From contig NZ_LR743509.1 in assembly GCF_902712875.1 (NCBI RefSeq), forward strand, positions 3,362,001 to 3,426,000: a stretch of DNA of 64,000 nucleotides. The letters run 5' to 3'. Every line of letters begins with the position of its first letter. Positions within the stretch are counted from its first letter, which is position 1. The stretch is from Hyphomicrobium sp. ghe19. Lineage in GTDB: Bacteria > Pseudomonadota > Alphaproteobacteria > Rhizobiales > Hyphomicrobiaceae. Under the pieces are notes generated by a model. It made no database searches. It worked only from the letters and a program-made list of their open reading frames with translations, and was not told where the DNA came from. The translations under genes were made by a program, and so were the position numbers. Of this stretch, positions 15,689-25,515 are shown one piece after another.

Positions 15689-17623
15689 CTAGGCGCGACC
15701 GCGGACGGCCTTTGCCTTGTTCATTTGAAGCGCATCGCAGACCGTCTCGACGATGCCTTGGGCCGACAGTCCCGCACGTTGATACATGACCTCGGGCTTG
15801 TCCTGATCCACGAAGACATCCGGCATGACCTTCGAGCGCACCTTAAGCCCGCGATCGAGCAGTCCGTTCTCCGCCAGATAATGCAGGACGTGACTACCGA
15901 AGCCGCCGACCGAGCCCTCTTCGATCGTCACGAGAACATCGTGATTTTCGGCGAGCTGCCGGATGAGTTCGGTATCCAGCGGCTTCATGAAGCGCGCGTC
16001 GGCAACGGTTGCGGAGAGGCCCAGCGCCGCCAGCTGATCGGCTGCTTTCAAGGTCTCTTGCAGGCGCGTTCCCAACGAGAGGAGCGCGATCGTCGTTCCC
16101 TCGCGTAAAACGCGGCCCTTGCCTATTTCGAGCGGGATGCCGACTTCGGGCATGGCGACGCCCGTTCCCTCGCCGCGGGGATAACGGAATGCGCTCGGGC
16201 GATCGTCGATCGAAGCAGCGGTGGCAACCATGTGCTTCAGCTCGGCCTCATCGGCAGCCGCCATGATGACCATATTCGGCAAGCAACCGAGGTAGGCCAG
16301 ATCAAACGTTCCGGCGTGGGTCGCGCCATCCGCGCCGACGAAGCCAGCGCGGTCGATCGCAAATCTCACGGGCAAGCTCTGCAGCGCGACGTCATGCACG
16401 ACCTGATCATAGCCACGCTGCAAAAACGTCGAGTAGATAGCGGCAAACGGCTTCATGCCTTCGGTGGCGAGGCCCGCCGCAAAAGTTACAGCATGCTGCT
16501 CGGCAATGCCGACGTCGAACGTCCGGTCCGGAAACTCGCGACCGAATACGTCGAGGCCCGTGCCATCCGGCATTGCCGCGGTGATGGCGACGATCTTCTC
16601 GTCTTTCTTGGCTTCAGCGATCAAGCTATCGGCGAACACGCGCGTATAGGACGGTGCCGACGCTGCGGGCTTCGCCTGCACGCCGGTGACGACGTTGAAT
16701 TTCGCGACGCCGTGATATTTGTCGGCCGATGCTTCGGCGGGCGCGTATCCCTTGCCCTTCTGCGTCACGACGTGAACGAGGATCGGGCCCTCGCCGGCAT
16801 CGCGAACATTTTTCAGGACTGGCAATAGCTGGTTCAGATCGTGGCCGTCGATCGGCCCGACGTAATGAAGTCCGAGTTCCTCGAACCAGGCGCCACCCTG
16901 CCAGAGACTGCGCGTATATTCTTCGACGCGCGCGGCGCGCCGTTCCCAGCTTTTGGGTAATCTCTTTGCCAGCTGCTTGGCGATATCGCGAACGTAAAAG
17001 TACGAGTCGCTCGAGCTAATCCGGGCAAGATATGACGACAGCGCGCCAGTCGGCGGGGCGATCGACATATCGTTGTCGTTCAGGATGACGATGAGCCGTT
17101 CGTTGCGGGCGCCCGCGTTGTTCATCGCTTCGTAGGCCATGCCGGCGCTCATGGCGCCGTCGCCTATCACGCAGACCACGTTGTTCGTTCCGCCCGACAA
17201 TTCGCGCGCCACAGCCATGCCGAGGCCGGCGGATATGGATGTCGATGAGTGAGCCGCGCCGAAAGGATCGTAGTCGCTCTCGGTTCGCTTCGTGAATCCG
17301 GAAAGGCCGCCGGGCTGACGCAACGTCCTCATCCGGCTGCGACGGCCGGTCAGGATCTTATGTGGATACGATTGGTGGCTGACGTCCCAGATCAGGCGAT
17401 CGTTCGGCGTATCGAAAAGATAGTGCAGCGCGACCGTCAGCTCGACGACACCCAATCCCGCGCCGAGGTGGCCGCCCGTTTGCGATACGGCATCAATGAG
17501 TTCCGCGCGGAGTTCCGCAGCGAGCTGCGGAAGTTCCTGTTCGGACAGTTGCCGAAGATCGGCAGGCGTATCCACCTGGTCCAAAAGCGGTGTTTTGGAT
17601 ACCCGAGGTACTACTGCATCCAT
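15689..17623 (-). CDS. dxs: 1-deoxy-D-xylulose-5-phosphate synthase
   Basis: A 644-residue thiamine-diphosphate enzyme that condenses pyruvate and glyceraldehyde 3-phosphate, the first step of the MEP isoprenoid pathway. Visible motifs are [26 protein letters not shown], the [18 protein letters not shown] thiamine-diphosphate motif, and the C-terminal transketolase segment [19 protein letters not shown]. Length is usual for DXS (620-645). It lies next to the hopanoid genes, which suits a supply of farnesyl diphosphate for squalene. The ATG at 17623 is the first plausible start. Confidence 0.96.
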   Translation of the reverse strand: MDAVVPRVSKTPLLDQVDTPADLRQLSEQELPQLAAELRAELIDAVSQTGGHLGAGLGVVELTVALHYLFDTPNDRLIWDVSHQSYPHKILTGRRSRMRTLRQPGGLSGFTKRTESDYDPFGAAHSSTSISAGLGMAVARELSGGTNNVVCVIGDGAMSAGMAYEAMNNAGARNERLIVILNDNDMSIAPPTGALSSYLARISSSDSYFYVRDIAKQLAKRLPKSWERRAARVEEYTRSLWQGGAWFEELGLHYVGPIDGHDLNQLLPVLKNVRDAGEGPILVHVVTQKGKGYAPAEASADKYHGVAKFNVVTGVQAKPAASAPSYTRVFADSLIAEAKKDEKIVAITAAMPDGTGLDVFGREFPDRTFDVGIAEQHAVTFAAGLATEGMKPFAAIYSTFLQRGYDQVVHDVALQSLPVRFAIDRAGFVGADGATHAGTFDLAYLGCLPNMVIMAAADEAELKHMVATAASIDDRPSAFRYPRGEGTGVAMPEVGIPLEIGKGRVLREGTTIALLSLGTRLQETLKAADQLAALGLSATVADARFMKPLDTELIRQLAENHDVLVTIEEGSVGGFGSHVLHYLAENGLLDRGLKVRSKVMPDVFVDQDKPEVMYQRAGLSAQGIVETVCDALQMNKAKAVRGRA

Positions 17624-17877
17624 AGACCGAACTCCCCCAAAAGCGTCATGCCCGAGTCCACAACCGTTCTAAATATGAACCCATGACACGGCGCAAAAAA
17701 TGGAACATGCGAAACGAACCGGACTCTGCGGGGAAGTGTTGCAGCCAAGCCTCACAAATGGCAAACACCTGCGAGTGTAACGGCTAAATGCCGCCACCGT
17801 GTCAACCTAGGAGACTTTCCCGCCGCGGGAGACTCGCCGATGGCCAACGGTATTTGAAATCAATCAGGGGAGGGGCA

Positions 17878-18513
17878 ATGGTCCCGGCCAGAAAATTACG
17901 TGTTTTGGGGGCGTCGATCGCCGCTTTGATGACGGCGCTTCTCGCCACACCTCAGTTTGCCCACGCGCAAGCCGCCGACGCGCCGGAGAAGACGATCAAT
18001 GGACTGAACGCCAAGCTTCTCGATACTATGAAGCAGGCGCAGGCCCTTGGCGTGCAGGGCCGCTATGATGCGCTCGCACCGGTTCTGGCCACGACGTACG
18101 ACATTGGATCGATGTCCCGCGTGGCCGTCGGGCGAAGCTGGGAGACGTTCCGGCCAGAGCAACAGGCCGCCGTTACCGAAGCATTCGGGCGCATGATGAT
18201 CGCGACCTATGCGAAGCGATTTGACGGTTTTTCGGGCGAAACGTTCGAGATCGCCGAGATCACCGACCGGGCGCCGACCGATAAGATGGTGAAAACCCGG
18301 ATCGTGCAGAGCAACGGCAAACCGGTGGCGATCAATTACTTGATGCGCAAAACGGGACCGCAGTGGAAGATTGTCGACGTCTATCTCGACGGCACAATCA
18401 GCGAGCTCGCTAGCCGGCGTGCGGAGTTCACTTCGATACTCAATGCGGGCGGACCCGATGCCCTCATCGCCTCGCTCAAGAAGCAAGGCGACAGGCTGTT
18501 ATCCGGAAGCTGA
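17878..18513 (+). CDS. hpnM: Hopanoid-associated MlaC-like protein HpnM
   Basis: From the ATG at 17878 (gggaggggca before it) a 211-residue exported protein with signal peptide (ASIAALMTALLATPQFAHA). The mature part is a MlaC/Ttg2D-type lipid-binding domain: LATTYDIGSMSRVAVGRSWE, FGRMMIATYAKRFDGFSGE, and IVDVYLDGTISELASRRAEF. MlaC proteins ferry lipids through the periplasm, and HpnM is the version found in hopanoid clusters, probably moving hopanoids or phospholipids. An in-frame upstream start at 17788 would add 30 residues and hide the signal peptide. The gene diverges from dxs. Confidence 0.88.
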   Translation: MVPARKLRVLGASIAALMTALLATPQFAHAQAADAPEKTINGLNAKLLDTMKQAQALGVQGRYDALAPVLATTYDIGSMSRVAVGRSWETFRPEQQAAVTEAFGRMMIATYAKRFDGFSGETFEIAEITDRAPTDKMVKTRIVQSNGKPVAINYLMRKTGPQWKIVDVYLDGTISELASRRAEFTSILNAGGPDALIASLKKQGDRLLSGS

Positions 18514-18527
18514 TTTCGCAAATTCGT

Positions 18528-18555
18528 GGCCGGCCCGATTGCGATCGGGCCGGTC
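18528..18555 (+). terminator. GC-rich hairpin after hpnM
   Basis: A 10-bp perfect stem, CCGGCCCGAT / ATCGGGCCGG (18530-18539 and 18544-18553), with a TGCG loop lies 17 bp after the hpnM stop. The downstream sequence is not T-rich, so it may protect the 3' end rather than terminate efficiently. Confidence 0.6.
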
Positions 18556-18726
18556 GCGCAACACACTTTCCTTCGCTGCCCGTCTTCGTGCGCCGGCTCT
18601 CTCGTCCGCCGCTCTACCCAAAGCTTCGAACGTCCGGCGAGCGCGTTATCCGAAACGGATCAAAGCCTATTCACGTTGTGAAAACGACGGGCCACATGGC
18701 TTCGCCGCGGTAAGTCGGGATCGACT

Positions 18727-19695
18727 CTAGCGCGTCTCGATTGGCGTCGGCGGGCCAACGACAACAATCGAACTGCCATGTTCGGATGCGCTCGACATTT
18801 TCGGTACGTCGGTCATCCGTCTCTTTTCGAGCATCGTCGGCGAGGACACGAGCGTCATAACAGGCTCGATCGCATTGGGATCCGGCGGCTTGGGCGTTCC
18901 CGTTAGCGCGCTCGTTTCCAACGCTTCCTGCAATTCAGCCTGGCGCTTCTGGTCCGTAACGCTGCGCAGCATCGAATAGAAGTCGATCGAGCTATCCTCG
19001 AGCGTCTGCATATCTTCGACTTTGCTCAAGTTCGAGAGCGGGCTGGTCACGCTGCCCGCGAGATTTATGCGGCTGGCAAGCGTTGCGGCCTTTGTCGGAA
19101 TCAAAGCGCCGGCCGGTATTTGCGCGGCGAATTCGACGCCGGTGCCGATTGCGTCTCTAACGTTCGTCGGCCCAATGATCGGCAGGACCAGATAAGCGCT
19201 ATCCCTGTAACCCCAGACATACATCGTCTGTCCGAAGTCACCGGACTGGTGAGTCATGCCTTGCGTTACCGCAACGTCGAACAGTCCGCCGAGGCCCAGC
19301 GTCGAGTTGAGGGCGAAACGGCCGAATGTCGTTGCGGCAGCCTGGAGCCGGAGCTGCAAGATGTTGTTCGCGAACGTCATCGGCTCGGAGAGGTTCGTCG
19401 TGAACGCGTCGACGCGATCGCGGACTTCCTCAGGCACGTTCTCGTTATAGGATTTCGCAGCCGGATACAGGACATCGTGATTGAAATCCTGGTTGGCCTC
19501 GAACACCGAGCGATTGAACTTCTCGTTGGGGTCGGCAATGGCCTTCGGCTCAGAGTCGTATTCGGCCGATGCCAGATGTTGCGCGGAAATTGAAGGCGCA
19601 GACGTGCTCGCGCAGGCCGACAGGCCCACGCCGACTAAAATTAAGCCGACCCAATTCAGGATAGCGCTGACTTTCAAGTCCCGATATTCCCCCAT
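18727..19695 (-). CDS. mlaA: MlaA/VacJ-family outer-membrane lipoprotein
   Basis: A 322-residue lipoprotein from the ATG at 19695, which gives a signal peptide with lipobox LSAC. The MlaA domain is clear: ADPNEKFNRSVFEANQDFN, NFLSEP-type helix (FTTNLSEPMTFANNILQL), RFALNSTLGLGGLFDVA and LVLPIIGPTNVRDAIG. MlaA sits in the inner leaflet of the outer membrane and removes misplaced phospholipid. A C-terminal extension of about 80 residues (from PLSNLSKVEDMQTLE) is longer than in E. coli MlaA. The gene converges with the MlaC-like hpnM, so a dedicated lipid-shuttling pair is plausible. A GTG start at 19737 is the alternative. Confidence 0.9.
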   Translation of the reverse strand: MGEYRDLKVSAILNWVGLILVGVGLSACASTSAPSISAQHLASAEYDSEPKAIADPNEKFNRSVFEANQDFNHDVLYPAAKSYNENVPEEVRDRVDAFTTNLSEPMTFANNILQLRLQAAATTFGRFALNSTLGLGGLFDVAVTQGMTHQSGDFGQTMYVWGYRDSAYLVLPIIGPTNVRDAIGTGVEFAAQIPAGALIPTKAATLASRINLAGSVTSPLSNLSKVEDMQTLEDSSIDFYSMLRSVTDQKRQAELQEALETSALTGTPKPPDPNAIEPVMTLVSSPTMLEKRRMTDVPKMSSASEHGSSIVVVGPPTPIETR

Positions 19696-19808
19696 GCTGG
19701 CCCCACGGCCGAGCAACCTCAGATCTATCGCAGCCACATGCAGAACGCTAGATTACCTACCGATGCCAGTAGGCTTTCCCCCAGATCAAACCAGAAAGTA
19801 ACGTCAGA

Positions 19809-20942
19809 ATGACGTCCTGTCTGTGGCTTGTATGCACTCTCGTTGCCGTTATCGGCAGCGTTTATGCGATATTGGCTGCTTTCTTGGTGACACGATTTGC
19901 CTGCCGTCCCAAGTCGATTTTAGGGCGATCGGAAAATGTCGCGCTGATCAAGCCGCTTTACGGCGCTGAACCAGGGCTGTGCGCCAATCTCGGATCGTTC
20001 CTTCAGCAGAACTACACGGGCGAAGTTAAAATACTATTCGGTGTTCAGAATGCCGCCGACCCGGCGATAGCCGTTGTGCGCAACCTTGAAGAGCGGTTTC
20101 CCGGAGCGGATATCGAACTTGTTGCATCCTCGCGAAATGCTGGCGGCAACCCGAAAATTTCCAACGTCCTCAACATTTTCCCGCGCGCGCCACACGACAT
20201 TCTGATTCTCAGCGACAGCGATATGCGCGTCGAAGATACCTACGTCCGGGATGTCGTCGCCACATTACAGCAACCGGAAGTTGGGCTCGTCACCTGCCTC
20301 TATCGCGGATGCGCGATCGGAGGGTTCTGGTCGCGACTTGCCGCCGCAGCGGTCGACCAGCATTTTCTTCCGAGCGTGCTCGTTGGCGTTCATTTCGGCC
20401 TCGCGAAGCCATGTTTCGGTTCGACGATTGCGATGCGCCGGAGCACGCTCGCCGAGATCGGGGGGTTCGAAGCCTTCGCCGACACGTTGGCCGATGACTA
20501 CGCCATGGGCGACGCCGTCCGTCGAAAGGGCCTGAAAGTCGCGATCGCGCCTTTCACGGTCGGACATACTTTTTCGGAAGACTCATTTGCAGCACTTCTC
20601 GCGCATGAGCTTCGATGGGCGCGTACGATAAGGCTCGTCGACCCAATTGGTTATGCCGGTTCCGTCATTACTCATCCGCTGCCGTTCGCGCTGGCAGCGT
20701 TGCCTTTGAGTGGCTTCAGCGTCATAGCGTGGATGATGGTTTTTGGGACGCTTGCGTGCCGCCTTTTGGTTCCGTTACAAGTTGAGCGACTGCCTGGCGG
20801 GGGGAAGAGTTCGATTTGGCTCACACCTTTGCGCGACCTGTTGAGCTTTGCGATGTTCATCGCAAGCTACGCGCCCGGAGCTGTCAGTTGGAGGGGCCGC
20901 CGCTACAGCGTCGGCGCCGATGGGACTGTTAAGCCGATATGA
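19809..20942 (+). CDS. hpnI: Hopanoid glycosyltransferase HpnI
   Basis: A 377-residue ceramide-glucosyltransferase-like enzyme of the inner membrane. N-terminal helix (residues 5-28), a GT2 domain with ALIKPLYGAEPGL, ILSDSDMRV (DxD-like) and TLADDYAMGDAVRRKG, the HELRWARTIR acceptor motif, and C-terminal helices near 290-315 and 345-360. HpnI adds N-acetylglucosamine to bacteriohopanetetrol, the first step toward glucosaminyl and cyclitol-ether hopanoids. hpnJ follows 12 bp later. The usual third gene, the deacetylase hpnK, is not adjacent. Confidence 0.92.
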   Translation: MTSCLWLVCTLVAVIGSVYAILAAFLVTRFACRPKSILGRSENVALIKPLYGAEPGLCANLGSFLQQNYTGEVKILFGVQNAADPAIAVVRNLEERFPGADIELVASSRNAGGNPKISNVLNIFPRAPHDILILSDSDMRVEDTYVRDVVATLQQPEVGLVTCLYRGCAIGGFWSRLAAAAVDQHFLPSVLVGVHFGLAKPCFGSTIAMRRSTLAEIGGFEAFADTLADDYAMGDAVRRKGLKVAIAPFTVGHTFSEDSFAALLAHELRWARTIRLVDPIGYAGSVITHPLPFALAALPLSGFSVIAWMMVFGTLACRLLVPLQVERLPGGGKSSIWLTPLRDLLSFAMFIASYAPGAVSWRGRRYSVGADGTVKPI

Positions 20943-20954
20943 AAGGCGCCCACG

Positions 20955-22379
20955 ATGCGCACACTATTCTTGCAGGCTCCTTCGTTCGACGGTTTCGACG
21001 GCGGAGCCGGATCACGATATCAAGCGCGTCGCGAAATCCAGTCCTTCTGGTACCCGACGTGGCTCGCGCAGCCGGCAGCTCTGGTCGAGAATTCCAAGCT
21101 CATCGACGCGCCGCCGCACCGTACCAGCCTGCAGGATGTTCTCGCTCAAGTGCGGGATTACGACCTCGCGGTGCTGCACACCTCGACGCCGTCGTTTGAT
21201 TCCGACGTCAAAGTCATCGAGGCGATGAAGGCGACCAACCCGAACCTCAAGGTCGGATTGATCGGCGCCAAGGTCGCGGTGCAGTCCAACGAAAGCCTGG
21301 TGGATGCGCCGATTGTCGACTTCGTTGCCCGCAACGAGTTCGACTTCACGATCAAGGACGTCGCCGACGGCTTGGCCTGGAGCGACATCAAGGGTCTTTC
21401 CTACCGCAACTCGCAGGGCGTCATCGTGCACAACGAAGACCGCGCTGTGATGCACGACATGGACACGCTGCCCTTCGTTACGCCGGTCTACAAGCGCGAC
21501 CTGGTGATGGAGAATTACTTCATCGGCTATCTGAAGCACCCGTACATCTCGTTCTACACGGGGCGCGGCTGCAAGAGCCGCTGCACATTCTGCCTGTGGC
21601 CTCAGACCGTTGGCGGCCATCGCTATCGGACCCGCTCAGTCGGGCACGTCATCGAGGAGGTGCGCTACATCCTCAAGGCGTTCCCGCAGATGAAAGAGCT
21701 GATGTTCGACGATGATACCTTCACCGACGACCTGCCGCGCGCGGAAGCAATCGCCAAGGAACTCGGCAAGCTCGGCGTCACGTGGTCGTGCAATGCCAAG
21801 GCGAACGTACCGCGCGAGACGCTGAAGGTGCTCAAGGACAACGGCCTGCGCTTGCTGCTCGTCGGCTACGAGAGCGGCAACCAGCAGATCCTGCACAACA
21901 TCAAGAAGGGCATGCGGGTCGAGGTTGCGGAGAAGTTCACGAAGGACTGCCACGAACTCGGCATCAAGATCCACGGCACCTTCATCCTCGGCCTTCCGGG
22001 AGAGTCGAAGGAGACGATCGAGGAGACCATCAAGTTTGCGACGCGGATCAACCCCCACACGATCCAGGTCTCGCTCGCGGCGCCCTATCCGGGCACATTC
22101 CTCTACAAGCAGGCGTCTGAGAACGGCTGGCTCGACGTCGACAACGCCGAACTCATCAACGCCAACGGCATCCAGATCGCGCCGCTGCACTATCCAGGTC
22201 TGTCGCACACCGAGATCTTCTCTTCGGTCGAGGACTTCTATCGCAAGTTCTACTTCCGGGTGCCGAAGATTGCTTCGATCGTCGGCGAGATGATAACGCA
22301 GCCCGACATGATGAAGCGGCGCCTCCGTGAGGGCGTCGAATTCTTCCAGTTCCTGCGTGAACGCCGCAACGCCGCGTAG
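20955..22379 (+). CDS. hpnJ: Hopanoid radical SAM enzyme HpnJ
   Basis: A 474-residue protein with an N-terminal B12-binding-like Rossmann region (about 1-190) and a radical SAM domain. The 4Fe-4S-binding cysteines are C206, C210 and C213 in GRGCKSRCTFCLWP. The C-terminal half (FMVPGESKETIEE-type, here LGLPGESKETIEETIKF, and AAPYPGTFLY) is typical of the B12-binding radical SAM group. HpnJ carries out the ring contraction that turns glucosaminyl bacteriohopanetetrol into the cyclitol ether. It is probably co-transcribed with hpnI. Confidence 0.93.
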   Translation: MRTLFLQAPSFDGFDGGAGSRYQARREIQSFWYPTWLAQPAALVENSKLIDAPPHRTSLQDVLAQVRDYDLAVLHTSTPSFDSDVKVIEAMKATNPNLKVGLIGAKVAVQSNESLVDAPIVDFVARNEFDFTIKDVADGLAWSDIKGLSYRNSQGVIVHNEDRAVMHDMDTLPFVTPVYKRDLVMENYFIGYLKHPYISFYTGRGCKSRCTFCLWPQTVGGHRYRTRSVGHVIEEVRYILKAFPQMKELMFDDDTFTDDLPRAEAIAKELGKLGVTWSCNAKANVPRETLKVLKDNGLRLLLVGYESGNQQILHNIKKGMRVEVAEKFTKDCHELGIKIHGTFILGLPGESKETIEETIKFATRINPHTIQVSLAAPYPGTFLYKQASENGWLDVDNAELINANGIQIAPLHYPGLSHTEIFSSVEDFYRKFYFRVPKIASIVGEMITQPDMMKRRLREGVEFFQFLRERRNAA

Positions 22380-22406
22380 TTTCTGAGCTGCCATCGACTT
22401 GGATGG

Positions 22407-22481
22407 ATCCCGGCCTCCGCCGGGATGACGGGGTGTGGGTGGCCTTCTTCCAATAACGTAATCCCCGCGCAGGGCGGGGAT
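22407..22481. repeat. Pair of REP-like palindromes between hpnJ and hpnN
   Basis: Two short palindromes share the ATCCC(C/G)GC core: ATCCCGGC-ctcc-GCCGGGAT (22407-22426) and ATCCCCGC-gcagg-GCGGGGAT (22461-22481), separated by 34 bp. They lie between convergent genes and look like dispersed intergenic repeats rather than a single terminator. I have no copy number data. They may also end transcription from both sides. Confidence 0.6.
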
Positions 22482-22541
22482 CCGACCAAGCAAATAGTTC
22501 ATCGCAAGTCTAGGCGTGAATGACCAGCTTGGGCGGGTTGA

Positions 22542-25163
22542 TTATGGCGCGCTTTGTGGGGCCTTTTCGTTTTCGTGCTTGGCCTCGTTCCGAGGCGGAC
22601 CCATCAGGATCGGCTGGAAGAAAACGGCCGCCGCAAGCGTCGTCACGAGCGACAGCGCAAGCAGCTCGCCCATGCTCGACGTTCCGGGATGACTTGAGAA
22701 GAACAAGCTGCCGAACGCGACGGCCGTCGTCATGGCGCTGAACATGACCGCGCGCGTCAGCGGCGACGCGAGCAAGCTTGTTTCGCCTTCGCGCCAAGCG
22801 AGCACATAATAAATCTTGAAGGCGACGCCGACGCCCAGCAGCACAGGCAGCGCGATGATGTTCGCGAAATTCAAAGGCAGCTTGAGCAGCACGCATAGCT
22901 CGAGCGTGACGACGCCGGCGAGCAACAGCGGCACGAGCGTCAGCAGCACGTCCGAGACGCGGCGGAGCGCAACGAACAGGATGATCGTTATCGAAACGAG
23001 CGCCAGCAAGCCCGCCTGGATGAATGAGCGCACAACCGTCTTCGCAGATTCCTGGATGAGGATCGGCACGCCGGTTGCTTCGGGCGCAACGGCGAGCACG
23101 GCTGACGCAAAGCGGCGAAGGTTCGCATTGTCGTTGCCATCGCCCTTCGGCCCGACTTCGACCCGCGCACGGCCATCGGCCGTTGTCCAGTCGGCAATGA
23201 TCTCCGGCGGCAGACTTTCAAGCGTTACCGGCTCAGCCTTGAGCGCTGAACGAATTTGCGTGAGGCGCAGTTTGAGGCCGTCGAGCAGTGCCTTTTCAAC
23301 CTTTGCCCGCACGTCGGGCGGCGCGTCCGCGAGTTTGCGAAGCGTCGCAGCCATGTCGGTGGCCAGCGGCGGTGCGCCCGGCAATTTGCTGACGTCCTCA
23401 AATGCCTTGGCGGTATCTCTGAGCGTCGCCTGCGTTTCGGCGTCCGTCGGCGTCGCCGCAATCTCGTCGGGCTCGATGGTCGGACCGAGCAGGTCCGCCG
23501 CGTCTCTTATGATGGCCAGCTTTTCGTCCTGATGGTCGGGCACGAAGCTCGCCAGCGTTACCGTGTGGCCGACTTCCGGCAGCTTATCGAGCTTTGCTCC
23601 CAGCGCCTTCGCGTCGGTGAGGTTCGGCGCCAGGATTTCGATCGTGTTCGGAGCGGTCAACGGATCGCGCATCAGATCGTTGAAGGTCGAGACCGATTCG
23701 ACCTTGTTGCTGCGCAAGTTGATCGGATTGAAATCGAACTCCAGCTTGGTGAGAAGCGGCAGTCCGGCGACGACGCCGATCGCCGTCAGCGCAAGAATGA
23801 CGTGACGGTGGCGTGCCATGAAGCGATCTACCGGCGCGAGAGACTGGTAGCCGACGTCGTGCGGCTCGCCCGGAGGATTAAGAACGGAGAGCATCGCCGG
23901 CAAGAAAGTGATGCTCGTCAGGAACGCGATAATCATGCCGCTGCCGGCAATGAGGCCAAGCTCGGATACGCCGCGATAATCGGTCGGCAGAAATGCGTAG
24001 AAGCCCGCGGTTGTCGCTGCGGCTGCGAGCGCGAGAGGCTTCCCGGCGTTCTTGCCCGCCGCGATCAAGGCGTCGCGGAGGCCATGTTTGTTGAAACGCT
24101 CGTGGCGGTACCTGACCGAGAACTGGATGCCGAAATCGACGCCGATGCCAACGAACAGCACCGCGAACGCGACCGAGATAAGGTTGAGTGCGCCGACGAG
24201 GTAGAGACCCAGCGCACCCGTCATCGCAAGTCCGGCGAAGAGGCTGACGAGCACGGCGAAGATGATGCGACCCGATCTGAGCGCCAGCCAAAGAATGAAA
24301 AGAACGGCTGCGATCGTGACGGCCGTGTTGATGGCTGCGCCTTCGGCAACGGTCCCGAATTCCTCATCCGCCATCGGGACGGATCCCGTCAGCCGAACCC
24401 GCACGCCGTTCTCGGGCGTCAATTCCAGGCGCTCCGCGGTTTTGCGGATCAACGCGGTTGCGTCGGCGCCGGGCTGCAAATCGGAATAATCGAGAACGGG
24501 CTTCACCTCGAGGAAGCGGCGGAGTTCGGAGGGGTTCGGGCGTCCGCCCGTCAAAAGTTGACCCCAGGAGAATGCCGTTTCCCGGCCCGCCATGAGGTCA
24601 TCGATGGCGTTCGCCAGCGCGCCCAGCGGCTTGTCGAAGTCCGACCACTTGGCGCGGTCGTCCTTCACACCCAGAGGGACGAAAGAGAGCGCCTTCGCCA
24701 ACCCGTTGAGCGTCGGATCGGCAGCGAGCGTGCCGAGCACGGGCTGCGCTTTGATCAGGCCCTCGGTGGTCTCCTTGAGCTCCGGCAGCGACAGATAAAG
24801 GAGGCCGTTCTTTTCGAAGAAGGGACCGCCATCACGTCGCCGGACGATTTGGAAAGGATCGGGTTTCGATTCGCTCAAGGCCGCCGCGAGACTGGCTGCG
24901 GCGGCTTCGGTCAGCTCCGGAGTTTTACCGTCAATGACTATATCGATGGTGTCGGTGTGCTGAGGAAACGCGGCGTCGAATTGACGCTCGCGCTGCCGCC
25001 AATCGAGGTCCGACGAGATCAGCTCGCTCGTATCGGTTGTGATGGCGAAATGGTTGACGACGTAGAAAATGGCGCCTGCCGTCAATGCCAGGCCCAGCAA
25101 GATGCTGGCCCAGCGCAGTCGCACAGAGATGTCGACGATAGCGGAAACGACGCGCTCGATCAT
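22542..25163 (-). CDS. hpnN: Hopanoid RND transporter HpnN
   Basis: An 873-residue RND/MMPL-type inner-membrane protein. The start is the ATG at 25163; a longer reading from TTG at 25211 has no ribosome-binding site. It opens with IERVVSAIVDISVRLRWASI and a helix, has a large periplasmic loop, a five-helix block with GVDFGIQFSVRYRHER (the RND TM4 region), a second periplasmic loop and a second five-helix block ending near FFSSHPGTSSMGELL. HpnN moves hopanoids to the outer membrane. It converges with hpnJ and diverges from ispH, across 352 bp. Confidence 0.94.
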   Translation of the reverse strand: MIERVVSAIVDISVRLRWASILLGLALTAGAIFYVVNHFAITTDTSELISSDLDWRQRERQFDAAFPQHTDTIDIVIDGKTPELTEAAAASLAAALSESKPDPFQIVRRRDGGPFFEKNGLLYLSLPELKETTEGLIKAQPVLGTLAADPTLNGLAKALSFVPLGVKDDRAKWSDFDKPLGALANAIDDLMAGRETAFSWGQLLTGGRPNPSELRRFLEVKPVLDYSDLQPGADATALIRKTAERLELTPENGVRVRLTGSVPMADEEFGTVAEGAAINTAVTIAAVLFILWLALRSGRIIFAVLVSLFAGLAMTGALGLYLVGALNLISVAFAVLFVGIGVDFGIQFSVRYRHERFNKHGLRDALIAAGKNAGKPLALAAAATTAGFYAFLPTDYRGVSELGLIAGSGMIIAFLTSITFLPAMLSVLNPPGEPHDVGYQSLAPVDRFMARHRHVILALTAIGVVAGLPLLTKLEFDFNPINLRSNKVESVSTFNDLMRDPLTAPNTIEILAPNLTDAKALGAKLDKLPEVGHTVTLASFVPDHQDEKLAIIRDAADLLGPTIEPDEIAATPTDAETQATLRDTAKAFEDVSKLPGAPPLATDMAATLRKLADAPPDVRAKVEKALLDGLKLRLTQIRSALKAEPVTLESLPPEIIADWTTADGRARVEVGPKGDGNDNANLRRFASAVLAVAPEATGVPILIQESAKTVVRSFIQAGLLALVSITIILFVALRRVSDVLLTLVPLLLAGVVTLELCVLLKLPLNFANIIALPVLLGVGVAFKIYYVLAWREGETSLLASPLTRAVMFSAMTTAVAFGSLFFSSHPGTSSMGELLALSLVTTLAAAVFFQPILMGPPRNEAKHENEKAPQSAP

Positions 25164-25515
25164 GTGCGCGCAGCCGGTCGTGTTGGACGGCGTTGGATAT
25201 TGAGATCGCAATTCGACATTCTAGAACGGACTCATGGTACCCCGGGGGAGGGATCGTTTCTCTCAACAGGCACCTACGATGTCGAACCTGTCGAGTACAT
25301 AAACAGATGACATCTTTCAGTGTGTTGCTTTTGAGACACGACACTTCAACTGCATGAACGGCGCGACGTTGCCTCGGCTGCCTATCGATTGAACTAGCGC
25401 ATAAAGTCGTGGACGACCATGACCGAACACGCCGAACGTCATTAACGGGATGCGTTGATCTATTAGGTCTTTGACGGCGCGAGATATTGCGCATTCGCAG
25501 AACGGGGGTTTCTGC
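25164..25515. other. Divergent intergenic region between hpnN and ispH
   Basis: The 352-bp gap must contain the promoters of hpnN (minus) and ispH (plus). I see no unambiguous -35/-10 pair, hairpin or gene. A run tgacggcgcgagatattgcg lies close before ispH, and ggtaccccgggggagg lies before hpnN. Confidence 0.45.

Noticed and set aside
23256..25310. Large open reading frame antisense to hpnN
   Set aside because: Arg- and Gly-rich shadow frame without family motifs, fully covered by a well-supported gene. The same holds for the long antisense frames at 9829-11379, 48557-50251 and 59020-60651.
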